In this document: positions 7,850-16,577 of the stretch, one piece after another
Layout: the number at the start of each line of letters is the position of its first letter
Position numbering within the stretch: the first letter of the stretch is position 1
NCBI GenBank assembly: GCA_965215445.1
Contig: CBDCDT010000002.1
Span: 1,860,001 to 1,924,000 of the forward strand
DNA length: 64,000 nucleotides
Origin: CBDBLK01 sp965215445
Lineage (GTDB): Bacteria; Bdellovibrionota; Bacteriovoracia; Bacteriovoracales; Bacteriovoracaceae
Direction: 5' to 3'
Program-made: the position numbers and the translations under genes
Notes under the pieces: model-generated
Seen by the model: only the letters and a program-made list of their open reading frames with translations
Told to the model about the DNA's origin: nothing
The model's database searches: none

Positions 7850-9040
7850 ATGTGGATTGAACGGGAGATTTCCAAGCAAATTCAAGGACTTACAAAGGAA
7901 AGGCCCTGTGTCGTTCTGACTGGCGCAAGGCAGACGGGAAAGTCTTCCCTGCTCCAACGCCTTTTTCCCTCCTATTCTTATGTGACTTTAGACCTTCCTT
8001 CCCATGCCGTGGAGGCGCGCGGGGACGGGGAGCGCTTTTTAAAAAAATACCCTCCACCCGTCATCATCGACGAGATTCAATACGCCCCCGGACTTTTTTC
8101 TTTTCTTAAAATCGCCATTGACCAAAACCGGGATTTGAACGGCCGCTACCTCCTTACGGGTTCCCAAAACTTTTCCCTGATGGAGGGAGTGAGCGAGACT
8201 CTTTCGGGCAGGATTTCCCTGCTTCAATGCCATGGCCTTTCCCTGGGGGAGATTGCCGTCTGCGAAGGGATAAAAGGCCCTCAGACGGAGGATATTTTGC
8301 GGTGGATATTACAGGGAGGGTATCCCGAAGTGCACGCCAGGGGGTTGTCTCCGACCAGATTTTATGCCGACTACCTGGCGACTTATATAGAGAGGGATGT
8401 GCGCAATATTCTCAACGTCAAAGACCTCTCCTTGTTTAATACTTTTTTACGGCTTTTGGCCCTGCGTTCAGGACAGGTTCTCAATATGAACGCCCTTTCC
8501 AGGGAGTCTGGTGTGAGTGCCAAGAGCGTGAAAAGTTGGCTCTCCGTACTGGAGGCCAGCAATATCATCTATTTGTTGCGGCCATTTTATAAAAACTTTG
8601 GCAAGCGCTTGTTGAAATCTCCCAAAGTCTATTTTCTCGATACGGGACTTTTGTGTTTCCTAACGGGGTTTACTACTTCCTCTGCGCTCGAAGCGAGTCC
8701 TCTGCTCGGGCCATTTTTTGAAACTCTGGTGCTCGGTCAATTCGTAAAAAACTTTGCCGTCAAGGCGTGGCCTCTCGACCTCTATTACTTCCGGGATAAT
8801 TACGGACTCGAAGTCGATTTCATCATTCCCGAGGGACACAAGGTTCATCTCTTTGAATGTAAGTGGGGGGCAGCGGCCGGGCACATTCCCAAAAATATTG
8901 CCGCATTTACCGCACTGGTAGGGGAGGAAAACGTCGCTTCCACTCATATCATCACGACTTGCCAGGAAACGTCTTCCCTGGGGGGCGACCGTTATTTTAG
9001 TGGCCCTTTGTTGGAAAATATTCCTCAAACCTGCGAATGA
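7850..9040 (+). CDS. AAA_14/DUF4143 family ATPase
   Basis: This 396-residue protein has Walker A GARQTGKS at 25-32, Walker B VIIDEIQYAPG near 70 and sensor-like LLTGSQNF. A winged-helix-like middle segment (VSAKSVKSWLSVLE) precedes a C-terminal DUF4143 domain with YYFRDNYGLEVDFI and FECKWG, which resembles a PD-(D/E)XK nuclease core. Such proteins are widespread in accessory DNA, and their function is unsettled (DNA-binding or toxin-like ATPases have been proposed). The ATG at 7850 directly follows a TATAAA sequence and has no ribosome site, so either the message is leaderless or the true start lies further in. Confidence 0.9.
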   Translation: MWIEREISKQIQGLTKERPCVVLTGARQTGKSSLLQRLFPSYSYVTLDLPSHAVEARGDGERFLKKYPPPVIIDEIQYAPGLFSFLKIAIDQNRDLNGRYLLTGSQNFSLMEGVSETLSGRISLLQCHGLSLGEIAVCEGIKGPQTEDILRWILQGGYPEVHARGLSPTRFYADYLATYIERDVRNILNVKDLSLFNTFLRLLALRSGQVLNMNALSRESGVSAKSVKSWLSVLEASNIIYLLRPFYKNFGKRLLKSPKVYFLDTGLLCFLTGFTTSSALEASPLLGPFFETLVLGQFVKNFAVKAWPLDLYYFRDNYGLEVDFIIPEGHKVHLFECKWGAAAGHIPKNIAAFTALVGEENVASTHIITTCQETSSLGGDRYFSGPLLENIPQTCE

Positions 9041-9051
9041 AAATGGGAAAA

Positions 9052-10926
9052 TTATTGCTTTAAGGTTTCCCGCGCCAACTCCAGTGCCCTTGCTTCGTTT
9101 GCGACACCGCCGTATTTTACCTTGTCTGCCAATTCTGCAACTGGCGTGGTGGAATCTCGGATAATTCCTATAATTTCTTCTGGGCCAAGGGCAGGGTTGA
9201 TGAAGCTGATCTTGGCGGCGATTCTGGTCACATAGGGGGTCGCCATGGACGTGCCCGATTTTTCCCCTCGCGAACTTTGGGGTTCAAGGGAGAGGATGTC
9301 TTCTCCGGGGGCGGCCACGTCGACTTTGATGGGACTATAATTGGACAAGTCGGAGAGGCGGCCATATTCGTCGACGGATGCAACTACAATCATGTTGGGA
9401 TGGTCGAAGGCCACAGGATAGATGAGTGTTTGATTCAGGTTGAGTTCGTCATTTCCTGCGGCGATAAAAAAGAGCATATTCGGGTGGTCGCCAATGGCCT
9501 GGTTCAGAGATTCCCAGTATTCTTTTTCATCAGACCCCAAACTGATATTGACGATGCGTGAACCCTGCTCAAAGGCAAAGATAACGGCATCATAAAATTT
9601 TTCTCTCTCGGTTTTTGGATAGCGAATGGGTAAAATCGCTATATCATCGCTGCCCTTGGTGATAATGCCCGCGACGTGAGTGCCGTGATCAAAAGATTCC
9701 CAAATGTTGAAAAGGTAATCGTCATAGTCGTAGGGCAAATCATCAAAGTCCTGATAGTCCCGACCGATGATGCGCCCTTCAGGGGTTCTCAAAATTTTAT
9801 AGGCCAGGTCGGGATGGTTGTAATCCACCCCGCTGTCTAAAATAGTGACCAGAACCCTGTCTGTTCTCTGGGAAATAAACTCCAATTCAGGGTAGGGCCT
9901 TTCGTATTGGCCCGATTGGTAGATGTTCTCCAAGGTTTGTTCTTCCCGGTTGGCGTAAACGGTTCGGTTCACTTCTCCCTTGGCGTTGATCCATTGCCTT
10001 TCCCACAAGAGGTTTTGTCCTTTGTGTTCCCTGTATTTCCATGTTCGCGCATTTTTAAAATTGCACCTGAGATCGTACGTCGATTCAATCAAATTATCAC
10101 CTTCAGGATTTTTTATTTTGATAAAAAACCTTTCCTCTTCTCCCTCTTCATCGGTAGATGTCTCCACAATTATTTTTGATAGCAGGAGAGAGTCGATTTG
10201 GATTTGCAATATCCTTTTATGGCCATCCCTATGTTGGTAATCACTGCGTTCAAATTCAATGCCTTGAACCTGTTCGCCCAAAAGCTCTTCTGCAACTTCT
10301 CTGATTGTGACGGTATCGGGATTTTCTGTGCCCTTGTGGTGGCCACATAAAATCTGTTCTCCCGTCTTGTGAAAGGCAAACCACTGGCCGAATTTTGGTT
10401 CCAGTTTTTGATCGAACTCTACTCTCTTTTTTTGCAAATATTTCTGGTATTCTGGTTCCCGCTCGGGAGCGCTGGAGAGAAGTCCAATATACGCCTCAGC
10501 GGGTTCATAGGCGGGGAAATAAAGTGAAAATTTGCCGGCAAATTTTATTGTGGATATATAAGCAGTTTCCCGGTCGGAGATGTAAAGTGTTCCTATGTGA
10601 GAAAAATCGCGCACATATTTTGTCTTTTCCAGCGCTGTTTTAAATTTCTTTAGCCCCTCGTAGAAGACAGTATTTGGGACGCGGCCGCGTCTTCTTGGGT
10701 TGAAAAAACCGTTGAGGAAATCCCTTTGCCCATACCCGTGCTTTGTCAAAAGTGTTATCAATTCCGCTTCCAATTGGCAGTGGGCATCTTCTCCACAAAG
10801 GTCTTGCAAAACAAGTTTTTTCAGGGCCGGAAATCCTTGGCCCTCCACGGAGGATTGTTCCAGCATATAGGCGCTTGCCGAAGTGAGACTTAAAACAAAG
10901 GCCAAACAAAGATTTTTCAAGTTCAT
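9052..10926 (-). CDS. Secreted subtilisin-like serine peptidase (S8)
   Basis: This protein has about 624 residues from ATG 10926, chosen because CCGAGG precedes it and the signal peptide (MNLKNLCLAFVLSLTSASA) begins there. A long N-terminal region of about 330 residues, perhaps propeptide plus an accessory domain, precedes the S8 domain. The triad is clear: Asp in ILDSGVDYNHPDL, His in DHGTHVAGI, Ser in SGTSMATPYV, with FIAAGND giving the oxyanion Asn. It should act outside the cytoplasm. The gene is single, divergent from parC, and ends 11 bases from the convergent ATPase gene. Confidence 0.93.
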   Translation of the reverse strand: MNLKNLCLAFVLSLTSASAYMLEQSSVEGQGFPALKKLVLQDLCGEDAHCQLEAELITLLTKHGYGQRDFLNGFFNPRRRGRVPNTVFYEGLKKFKTALEKTKYVRDFSHIGTLYISDRETAYISTIKFAGKFSLYFPAYEPAEAYIGLLSSAPEREPEYQKYLQKKRVEFDQKLEPKFGQWFAFHKTGEQILCGHHKGTENPDTVTIREVAEELLGEQVQGIEFERSDYQHRDGHKRILQIQIDSLLLSKIIVETSTDEEGEEERFFIKIKNPEGDNLIESTYDLRCNFKNARTWKYREHKGQNLLWERQWINAKGEVNRTVYANREEQTLENIYQSGQYERPYPELEFISQRTDRVLVTILDSGVDYNHPDLAYKILRTPEGRIIGRDYQDFDDLPYDYDDYLFNIWESFDHGTHVAGIITKGSDDIAILPIRYPKTEREKFYDAVIFAFEQGSRIVNISLGSDEKEYWESLNQAIGDHPNMLFFIAAGNDELNLNQTLIYPVAFDHPNMIVVASVDEYGRLSDLSNYSPIKVDVAAPGEDILSLEPQSSRGEKSGTSMATPYVTRIAAKISFINPALGPEEIIGIIRDSTTPVAELADKVKYGGVANEARALELARETLKQ

Positions 10927-11024
10927 CTTTTTTCCTCGGTTAAAGCTATCATAAGCATTTCGATGAAATTTACAAGGTTTTATTGATTGATCGCGCAATT
11001 TTTACATGGTTTGGCCAAAGATTT

Positions 11025-11088
11025 CGACTATTCTGCTATTGATTGCAGAATAGTCGCGACTATTCTAATATTGACTGCAAAATAGTCG
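11025..11088 (+). repeat. Two tandem 32-bp palindromes before the parC-like gene
   Basis: The first unit (11025-11056) has perfect 12-base arms, CGACTATTCTGC and GCAGAATAGTCG, around an 8-base loop. The second unit (11057-11088) follows without a gap, matches the first at 28 of 32 positions and keeps 8 perfectly paired outer bases. They end 14 bases before the ATG at 11103. They could be an operator for a dimeric regulator, mRNA hairpins near the ribosome site, or a small mobile repeat. Confidence 0.85.
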
Positions 11089-11102
11089 AAAAAAGGGGGG
11101 GT

Positions 11103-12536
11103 ATGCAAGAAGAATATTTGCACGGGCTGTCCGAGGTTCCCCTCGACCGCATCGTCAAAAAGGAATACTACGAATATCAGATTTATACCTTGATGGATCG
11201 GGCGATTCCCTATTTGTCCGACGGACTCAAGCCCGGCCAGCGTAGAATCCTCTACACTTTGTGGAAAAACCAATCCAAGGGCCTGATTAAAGTCAGTTCG
11301 GCCACGGGGCTGGTGCTGACCCTGCATCCCCACGGGCCTGCGTCCATTGAAACCGCCATCGTCAATTTGGCGCAGGATTTTAGTTTTGCCAACAATTATC
11401 CCTTGATCGACAAAAAGGGTTATTTTGGCGAGCGCATGGAAACTTCTCCGGCCGCCAGTCGCTACATTGAGTGCAAATTGGGACGGATAGCGCAGATGTT
11501 GCTTTTCGACGACATCAACCAGGTGGAGATGGTTCCCAACTACGACGAGACGGTGAAAGAGCCGACCAATTTGTTGCCCAAACTTCCGGTGATGTTGCTC
11601 AACGGAGCGGAGGGCATCGGCACCGGATTTAGTTCGATGATTCCCAGCTTTCACCACAAGGATATTTGCCGCTCGATGATTCAATATGTGGAAACCGGCC
11701 GGGCGAAACGCCTCAAACCCTACGTCCACAACTATAACGGCGACATTTCGTTTGACCGGGGCAAGTACACTTTTGAAATGTGTTTTGACGAAATCGGGGA
11801 CAAGATTTTTATTACCGAAATTCCCAAGGGGTTCGATGCCACCCGCATCTACCGCCACCTCAACAAATTTATCGAAAGCGATCAACTCAAGGATTTTATC
11901 GACCACACGGTGGACAACGACATCAAAATTGAATTGGTGTTCAAACGCGGCCAGCGCCCCTCGCTAGAAGAAGTTCAAAAAAAGATCGGTGCTTCCACCT
12001 CGATGACTCCCAACTACACCTTGATTGGCCGGGACGGCGTGCGCATCTTTAAGCGGCCGGAAGAAATTGTCGAAATCTTTACCGAGCAGAGGCTTGTCAT
12101 CGTCAAACGCCGCTACCAATTGTGGTGTGAGGATTTGAAGGCCAAAATTCAGCAGAATAACGAAATTATCAAATTTATCCGTCAAAAACAATACGAGATT
12201 GCCACCCGCTCGAAAAACCGCAAAAGTTTTGTGGAACACCTGAACAAAAAGAAATTCACTTTTAGCGAGTACTTGGCGGACATGCCTATCTACCGCATGA
12301 CCAAGGAAGAGGTGGAAAAACGCAAGCTGATGATTGTGGAAGATAGTGCTAAGCTTGCCGAATACCAAAAAGTGGCCAAATCCGATCGCTCCATCAGAAA
12401 AAAGTTGATTGAAGAACTAGAAGAAATGGAAATTCAGTTGAGTGATTGGATTGCAGGGCGCGATCGGGAACGCAAAGAAGTACGCAAGCGCCTTGAAAAA
12501 AGCACTTCCAAGGGGAAAGGACGCCGCAAAAAGTAA
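11103..12536 (+). CDS. parC: Type II topoisomerase A subunit (ParC-like), no C-terminal propeller
   Basis: This 477-residue protein starts at ATG 11103 after a G-rich site (AAAAGGGGGG). The breakage-reunion core is present: GLKPGQRRILY, HPHG at 75-78, and catalytic Tyr121 in AASRYIECKLG. LPVMLLNGAEGIGTGFSS is also conserved. A coiled-coil segment then leads to a short Lys/Arg-rich tail; the beta-pinwheel domain of GyrA or ParC is absent, as in some short chlamydial-type relatives. No ParE gene is nearby. The residues where quinolone-sensitive enzymes carry Ser and Glu are different (HPHGPASIET). Calling it ParC rather than GyrA is a judgement from its length. Confidence 0.82.
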   Translation: MQEEYLHGLSEVPLDRIVKKEYYEYQIYTLMDRAIPYLSDGLKPGQRRILYTLWKNQSKGLIKVSSATGLVLTLHPHGPASIETAIVNLAQDFSFANNYPLIDKKGYFGERMETSPAASRYIECKLGRIAQMLLFDDINQVEMVPNYDETVKEPTNLLPKLPVMLLNGAEGIGTGFSSMIPSFHHKDICRSMIQYVETGRAKRLKPYVHNYNGDISFDRGKYTFEMCFDEIGDKIFITEIPKGFDATRIYRHLNKFIESDQLKDFIDHTVDNDIKIELVFKRGQRPSLEEVQKKIGASTSMTPNYTLIGRDGVRIFKRPEEIVEIFTEQRLVIVKRRYQLWCEDLKAKIQQNNEIIKFIRQKQYEIATRSKNRKSFVEHLNKKKFTFSEYLADMPIYRMTKEEVEKRKLMIVEDSAKLAEYQKVAKSDRSIRKKLIEELEEMEIQLSDWIAGRDRERKEVRKRLEKSTSKGKGRRKK

Positions 12537-12612
12537 AAAACTAGTGGCCCCCCATTCCTTTTCCTGCTAACCTGTTAATAATTCGAGCTTTTTGATTAAA
12601 GAGGCAAGTATT

Positions 12613-12999
12613 ATGAGTCTCACGAAGGCCGGAATCGTCGAAGAAGTTTTCAAAAAGACCGATTTTAGCAAGCGGGAATCCGTTGAAATTGTGGAATCGG
12701 TTTTCAAAATCATCAAGGAAACTCTGGCCAAAGGGGAAAAAGTCAAAATTTCCGGTTTTGGCAATTTCAGCATTCGCGATAAGGCCAGGCGGACGGGTAG
12801 AAATCCCCAGTCCGGCCAGGCAATAGATATTGCGTCGAGGAGAGTGCTCACTTTCAAACCCTCGCAGGTTTTAAAAGAAGATGTCAGTTCCCGCTACGCC
12901 CATCGCATAGATGAAAGCGGCGAAGAAAACACGGATATTGCTCCCAAGAAGGGAACATCCCGTGCGCTCTCCAATTTTATCAACGGTCAAGAAGATTGA
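12613..12999 (+). CDS. ihfA: Integration host factor subunit alpha
   Basis: This protein has 128 residues from ATG 12613, behind AAAGAGG at 12598-12604. It shows the HU/IHF fold: LTKAGIVEEVF at the start, VKISGFGNFSIRDKARRTGRNPQSGQ in the DNA-binding arm region, and RRVLTFKPSQVLK. The motif around GRNPQSG and the MerR gene directly after it fit IHF alpha, which bends DNA as a heterodimer with IHF beta. A C-terminal tail of about 30 residues beyond the usual end is charged and of unknown use. Confidence 0.88.
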   Translation: MSLTKAGIVEEVFKKTDFSKRESVEIVESVFKIIKETLAKGEKVKISGFGNFSIRDKARRTGRNPQSGQAIDIASRRVLTFKPSQVLKEDVSSRYAHRIDESGEENTDIAPKKGTSRALSNFINGQED

Positions 13000-13011
13000 G
13001 AGAGGATACTT

Positions 13012-13416
13012 ATGGACTTGGAAATCCCCAACAAATCCCTGTTTAAAATCAACGAAGTTTGTGGCCTTACCGAAGTCAAGCCCTACGTTCTCAGGTTTTG
13101 GGAAAAAGAGTTTGAAGAGATCGACCCGATTTTTTCTTCCAGTGGGCAAAAACTCTACGAGCACAAGGATATCGAGGCCATCGCCCTGATAAAAAAGCTG
13201 TTGTTTGAAGACAAAATGAGCATTGAAGAGGCCAAAAAAGAAATGAGAATTTTGGCCCCATCCTTGACGTCAAAAGAAGTTTCGGAAATGGTTCAAAATA
13301 TCGACGAAGACGAGTCTCCCGAAATTTCCGAGGAGTCCTTGAATCAAGTCAAACAAGGCCTGCGCCAATTGTTGGGAAAACTGGATTCACTCAGGCAGCG
13401 CCACAACTGGAATTGA
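13012..13416 (+). CDS. MerR-family regulator
   Basis: This 134-residue protein starts at ATG 13012, twelve bases after ihfA, with GAGAGGA upstream. The N-terminal winged helix is of the MerR type (FKINEVCGLTEVKPYVLRFWEKEF, then LYEHKDIEAIALIKKLL), followed by a helical dimer segment. There are no Cys residues in metal-binding positions, so metal sensing is unlikely. Small MerR genes directly after ihfA are a common arrangement in proteobacteria. It overlaps the next gene's TTG start. Confidence 0.87.
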   Translation: MDLEIPNKSLFKINEVCGLTEVKPYVLRFWEKEFEEIDPIFSSSGQKLYEHKDIEAIALIKKLLFEDKMSIEEAKKEMRILAPSLTSKEVSEMVQNIDEDESPEISEESLNQVKQGLRQLLGKLDSLRQRHNWN

Positions 13417-14291
13417 ACTCTGCCGCAAAAAAAATGGCCGCCTTCGACGTCGGCTCCAACGCCATTCGTTTGGCGCTGGCACAAGTTCGCGGTCAAAACT
13501 TTCAAATTCTGAATCGTTTCCGAACCCCCTTGCGTCTGGGCACGGAGGCCTTTGCCCAAAAAGAATTTACTGAGGCGACCATGCAAAAAGTGGTGCAGTT
13601 TTTTGTCGAAAAGCGGGAGTTTCTGGACGCTCAAAAAGTGGGTGACATCCGGGCAGTGGCCACCAGTGCCTGGCGGAATGTGCGCAATGGGGAGGTTTTG
13701 CGGCAGAGGGTTTGGCAAAAAAGCGGCATCGAAATCGAGGCCATATCGGGAGACGAGGAGGCGCGGCTTATCCGCCGGGCGATTCAGAATGTGATGCCAA
13801 ATCTTGCCAGTGGCAACTTTCTTCTTTGTGACATCGGCGGGGGATCGGTGGAACTCTCCATTTTAAAGCGCGGCCAGCTTGTCGCCGAACAGAGTTTTCC
13901 CTTGGGTACCATCCGCTTATTGGAATTGGCCAAAGATTGCCTGGAAGGGGAACTTTCTCAGGTAAAAGAGTTTTTGGGGAAGTCTATTTTGGACTCCTGG
14001 GAAATGGTGGGCACGGGGGGAAATTTCAAGCGCTTCATAAAAATCAGGGACAAACAAGGGGGAGTGAAATCAGATTTTTTGAGTTCCCTTGAAGCGGGCG
14101 AACTCATCACCAGTTTGGAAAATATCACCCAAACACAAATGGCACAGCAGTTTGAATTGGAACCCGGCCAGGCGGATTTGATACTTCCCGCTCTACACCT
14201 GCTCGTCGCCCTTTTAACTCTAACAAAGATTCAAAAAATCCACGCTCCCGATGTGGGGCTGGTTCACGGGGTGCTCGACTCAATGCTTTAA
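13413..14291 (+). CDS. Ppx/GppA-type phosphatase
   Basis: This 292-residue protein starts at a TTG that overlaps the MerR stop; ATG 13434 is an alternative. It belongs to the actin-like ASKHA fold: FDVGSNAIRL is the first phosphate loop, ATSAWRNVRNG and GDEEARLI follow, then LLCDIGGGSVELS and GTGGNFKRF. Members hydrolyse polyphosphate or pppGpp. It is shorter than the roughly 500-residue E. coli enzymes because the C-terminal HD-like domain is missing, as in the short Ppx forms. It converges on the retropepsin gene with a 4-base overlap. Confidence 0.88.
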   Translation: MNSAAKKMAAFDVGSNAIRLALAQVRGQNFQILNRFRTPLRLGTEAFAQKEFTEATMQKVVQFFVEKREFLDAQKVGDIRAVATSAWRNVRNGEVLRQRVWQKSGIEIEAISGDEEARLIRRAIQNVMPNLASGNFLLCDIGGGSVELSILKRGQLVAEQSFPLGTIRLLELAKDCLEGELSQVKEFLGKSILDSWEMVGTGGNFKRFIKIRDKQGGVKSDFLSSLEAGELITSLENITQTQMAQQFELEPGQADLILPALHLLVALLTLTKIQKIHAPDVGLVHGVLDSML

Positions 14292-14791
14292 TCCGAAATA
14301 AAAACGGTCGAAGTTGGCCCATGCCAAGTGAGATTCCATCTGCTCATCACATCTCTGCCAATTAAAAGGCCTATATTTTTTGGGTTTCGGGCGTTTTCTT
14401 TGGCCTTTTTGAAATCAAAATTTAAGGTGCAGGAACCCACTCTCAAATTTAAAACTGGCCTTAATTGTGAACCGATAAAAGTCAGATCAACGGCGTAATC
14501 ATTTGTTTTTTGCGGCCCTGCTGCCGTTATGGCCGTACTCATTCCAATTGGTATTAAATTCAATTGCTGGGCCAAAGTTTTATCAATAGAAGTTCTTGTT
14601 GCTCCTGTATCCACCAGGCCCAAGATAGAACAGGATTTTTTCTCAATATTTTTGTTGGTAAATGCACTCGCCGTGCTCAATTCTACAAGGAGATTGAGTC
14701 CAAGGTTTGCTAAAAGTTGCGGGGTATGAAAAACGCCGAGACCTTGTTGGGTTTGATTGAAAGCAATGTTGAAGTGATTGGAGTGGGCCAT
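14288..14791 (-). CDS. Retropepsin-like aspartic protease
   Basis: This 167-residue protein contains LVDTGATRTSID, the D-T-G-A signature of single-domain retroviral-type aspartic proteases, and near the end GLLIGRDVM, which matches the conserved hydrophobic-Gly-Arg-Asp segment. Such proteins act as homodimers, one Asp from each chain. There is no signal peptide, so it is cytoplasmic. The ATG at 14791 directly follows the stop of the DUF5678 gene (TAAATG), so the two are coupled. The target is unknown. Confidence 0.85.
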   Translation of the reverse strand: MAHSNHFNIAFNQTQQGLGVFHTPQLLANLGLNLLVELSTASAFTNKNIEKKSCSILGLVDTGATRTSIDKTLAQQLNLIPIGMSTAITAAGPQKTNDYAVDLTFIGSQLRPVLNLRVGSCTLNFDFKKAKENARNPKNIGLLIGRDVMSRWNLTWHGPTSTVFISD

Positions 14792-15037
14792 TTATAGGGC
14801 CAATTTGAGAAATCCAACCTGCTCATCGTCGCCGATAATATGTTGAATAATGAACTCTTCTGGAGAGAAATGAGAAGTGGCGTAGTTGAGGGCGTCGGAA
14901 AAATCATCAAAAACTTTGACAACTTTGGCATCGGCAATAATGACGTACTTGTGGCGGTAGGCAACGTCCTGTAGCCAGGTTTCGAGGTTTTCCTCGAAAA
15001 ACGATAAATTTTTTTGCTTGCTCGTTTTTTCACTCAT
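14792..15037 (-). CDS. DUF5678-like small protein
   Basis: This 81-residue protein resembles DUF5678: RHKYVIIADAKVVKVFDDFSDALNYA is followed by EEFIIQHI. These short alpha/beta proteins are often encoded directly before a retropepsin-like gene, as here, and may be its partner or substrate; that is inference. Start is ATG 15037; the upstream sequence AAAGGATTTTCGGTT gives a moderate ribosome site. Confidence 0.78.
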   Translation of the reverse strand: MSEKTSKQKNLSFFEENLETWLQDVAYRHKYVIIADAKVVKVFDDFSDALNYATSHFSPEEFIIQHIIGDDEQVGFLKLAL

Positions 15038-15140
15038 AACCGAAAATCCTTTAAGTTTTTAAGCAATGTGGCAGATAAAATTTCTTTCGTCAATATTAAG
15101 CCTACCATCAATATGCGGCCAGGAAAAGGTGTCCAAGGCC

Positions 15141-15710
15141 TTAGGGCATCGGCCTTCCGTATTCTTCTAAAAATTCGGCAAAGTGCTCAAGAAAAATGCG
15201 GTTGTACCTTTCTCCATGAACACCACCTCCCACCAGGCCGGAGTTAACCTGTCTTTCCAAAAGGTAATAGTGTTGTTGGATTTTGGCATCGTAGAGGTTC
15301 TTGGCCGAGATGGCGTACAGGACGCCGGACAAAGCGAAAAGGCCCAAATTGCCCCATTGGGAAAGGCCCAAGACTCCAGGGCGGGAACTTTTGAATTCGC
15401 TGTATCCCAAAAACAAAAGCGTAGCAAAGGAAACAATTCCCAAATTGCCGGAAAGGATGCGGGATTTGGCGGAGCGGTGACTGTTGGACAAATGGTTTAA
15501 AAAATTATCCAGGTCAGAGCTGCTGACTTCGGCGACGGGGGCGCAATCGAGAGTGGCCGAACAGGCAAAAACCGGAATGTTTTCACCGCCTTCGTCGTGG
15601 AGATAGTAGACGTGGGGCGCGGTCGCAGCGAAAGCGGTGCTGCAAAAAAGCGAGAGTGCAAGGATGATGGTTTTGATGGTGCCCCTTTTGTTGGAGGCAA
15701 TGTAACACAT
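15141..15710 (-). CDS. Small secreted/membrane protein, family with 16569-17192
   Basis: This 189-residue protein has an N-terminal hydrophobic signal (about residues 12-29, ending STAFA), a mature segment with two Cys residues (VFACSATLDCAP), two membrane-like stretches, and a C-terminal part YYLLERQVNSGLVGGG...EFLEEYGRP. That last part matches the protein encoded at 16569-17192 (YYSELESQIRSGLIGKGN...FINRHGTP), so the two are paralogues flanking the FGE-like gene. The start at 15710 is uncertain because no clear ribosome site is present. Function unknown. Confidence 0.72.
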   Translation of the reverse strand: MCYIASNKRGTIKTIILALSLFCSTAFAATAPHVYYLHDEGGENIPVFACSATLDCAPVAEVSSSDLDNFLNHLSNSHRSAKSRILSGNLGIVSFATLLFLGYSEFKSSRPGVLGLSQWGNLGLFALSGVLYAISAKNLYDAKIQQHYYLLERQVNSGLVGGGVHGERYNRIFLEHFAEFLEEYGRPMP

Positions 15711-15779
15711 TGCTCGAATTTGTCAACTTTGGCAAATTCGTCGAAATTGGCCTAAACTGCCAGTTTGAGGGAGGTGGAG

Positions 15780-16577
15780 ATGGAATTTTTCGGGAAAACA
15801 TTCTGGGTGATATGTGCGCTTTGGGCGCAGGTGGTTTGTGCTGGCAGTGAATGGAGGTTTGTTCCGATCAAGGCAGGGGCCTTTATTTCGGGATACTTTA
15901 TCGGCCCAAAGTACGTTTATGGAGATCACCGGGGGTACAAGTCCATTGGCCTGTCCCACGACTTTGAAATACTGAGTACCGAGGTGACCCAACTCCAATA
16001 CGTCGAGATCATGGGGCGCAATCCCTCCCATTTTCAAGACAAAAAGTTTTGTCCGCGCGAACACCAAGTGATAGGCAAGGCCAAACTTTGCCCCAACCAT
16101 CCGGTGGAACAAATTTCCTGGCGTGGGGCGCAGAATTTTCTCAAGAGGCTCAACCGCAGGGATGACGGTTATACCTACCGTTTACCCACTGAAGCGGAGT
16201 GGGAATACGCCGCCAAGGCGGCCCGCCCTTTCGCCTACTTTTTCGGCAACGAGGTTTTGGATTTGCAAAGTTACGCCTGGGCCTGGGAAAATTCGCAGGC
16301 GATGACTCATCCGGTGGGGGAAAAACTCCCCAACCAGTGGGGCCTTTACGACGTCTACGGAAATGTGGGCGAGTGGGTGCAGGACACCTGGTCTTTTGAG
16401 CTTTCGGGAGGGGTCGATCCCTTGCGGGAGGATTTGTCTGTGGCGCGGGTGATTCGTGGCGGGGCCTGGACGACGGCCACAAAAAATTTTCGCTTTATGG
16501 AGCGAACCAACGCCTATGTGGGTGCGAGACGCACCAACACCGGCCTGCGTCTGGTGAGGGTGCCGAAGTTACCTTAA
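15780..16577 (+). CDS. Secreted formylglycine-generating-enzyme-like protein
   Basis: This protein has about 265 residues from ATG 15780, behind GGGAGGTGG at 15768-15776. A signal peptide (MEFFGKTFWVICALWAQVVCA) leads into an FGE-sulfatase (SUMF1) domain: EVTQLQYVEIMGRNPS, HPVEQISWRGAQNF, YRLPTEAEWEYAAKA, GLYDVYGNVGEWVQD and VIRGGAW...TGLRLVR are all family hallmarks. Cys residues of the copper site of true FGE are not obvious, so it is more likely a structural or regulatory member than a sulfatase activator. It overlaps the convergent gene by 9 bases. Confidence 0.88.
   Translation: MEFFGKTFWVICALWAQVVCAGSEWRFVPIKAGAFISGYFIGPKYVYGDHRGYKSIGLSHDFEILSTEVTQLQYVEIMGRNPSHFQDKKFCPREHQVIGKAKLCPNHPVEQISWRGAQNFLKRLNRRDDGYTYRLPTEAEWEYAAKAARPFAYFFGNEVLDLQSYAWAWENSQAMTHPVGEKLPNQWGLYDVYGNVGEWVQDTWSFELSGGVDPLREDLSVARVIRGGAWTTATKNFRFMERTNAYVGARRTNTGLRLVRVPKLP

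Noticed and set aside
9277..9561. 94-codon plus-strand frame inside the subtilase gene
   Set aside because: It is antisense to the conserved catalytic domain and has no independent support.
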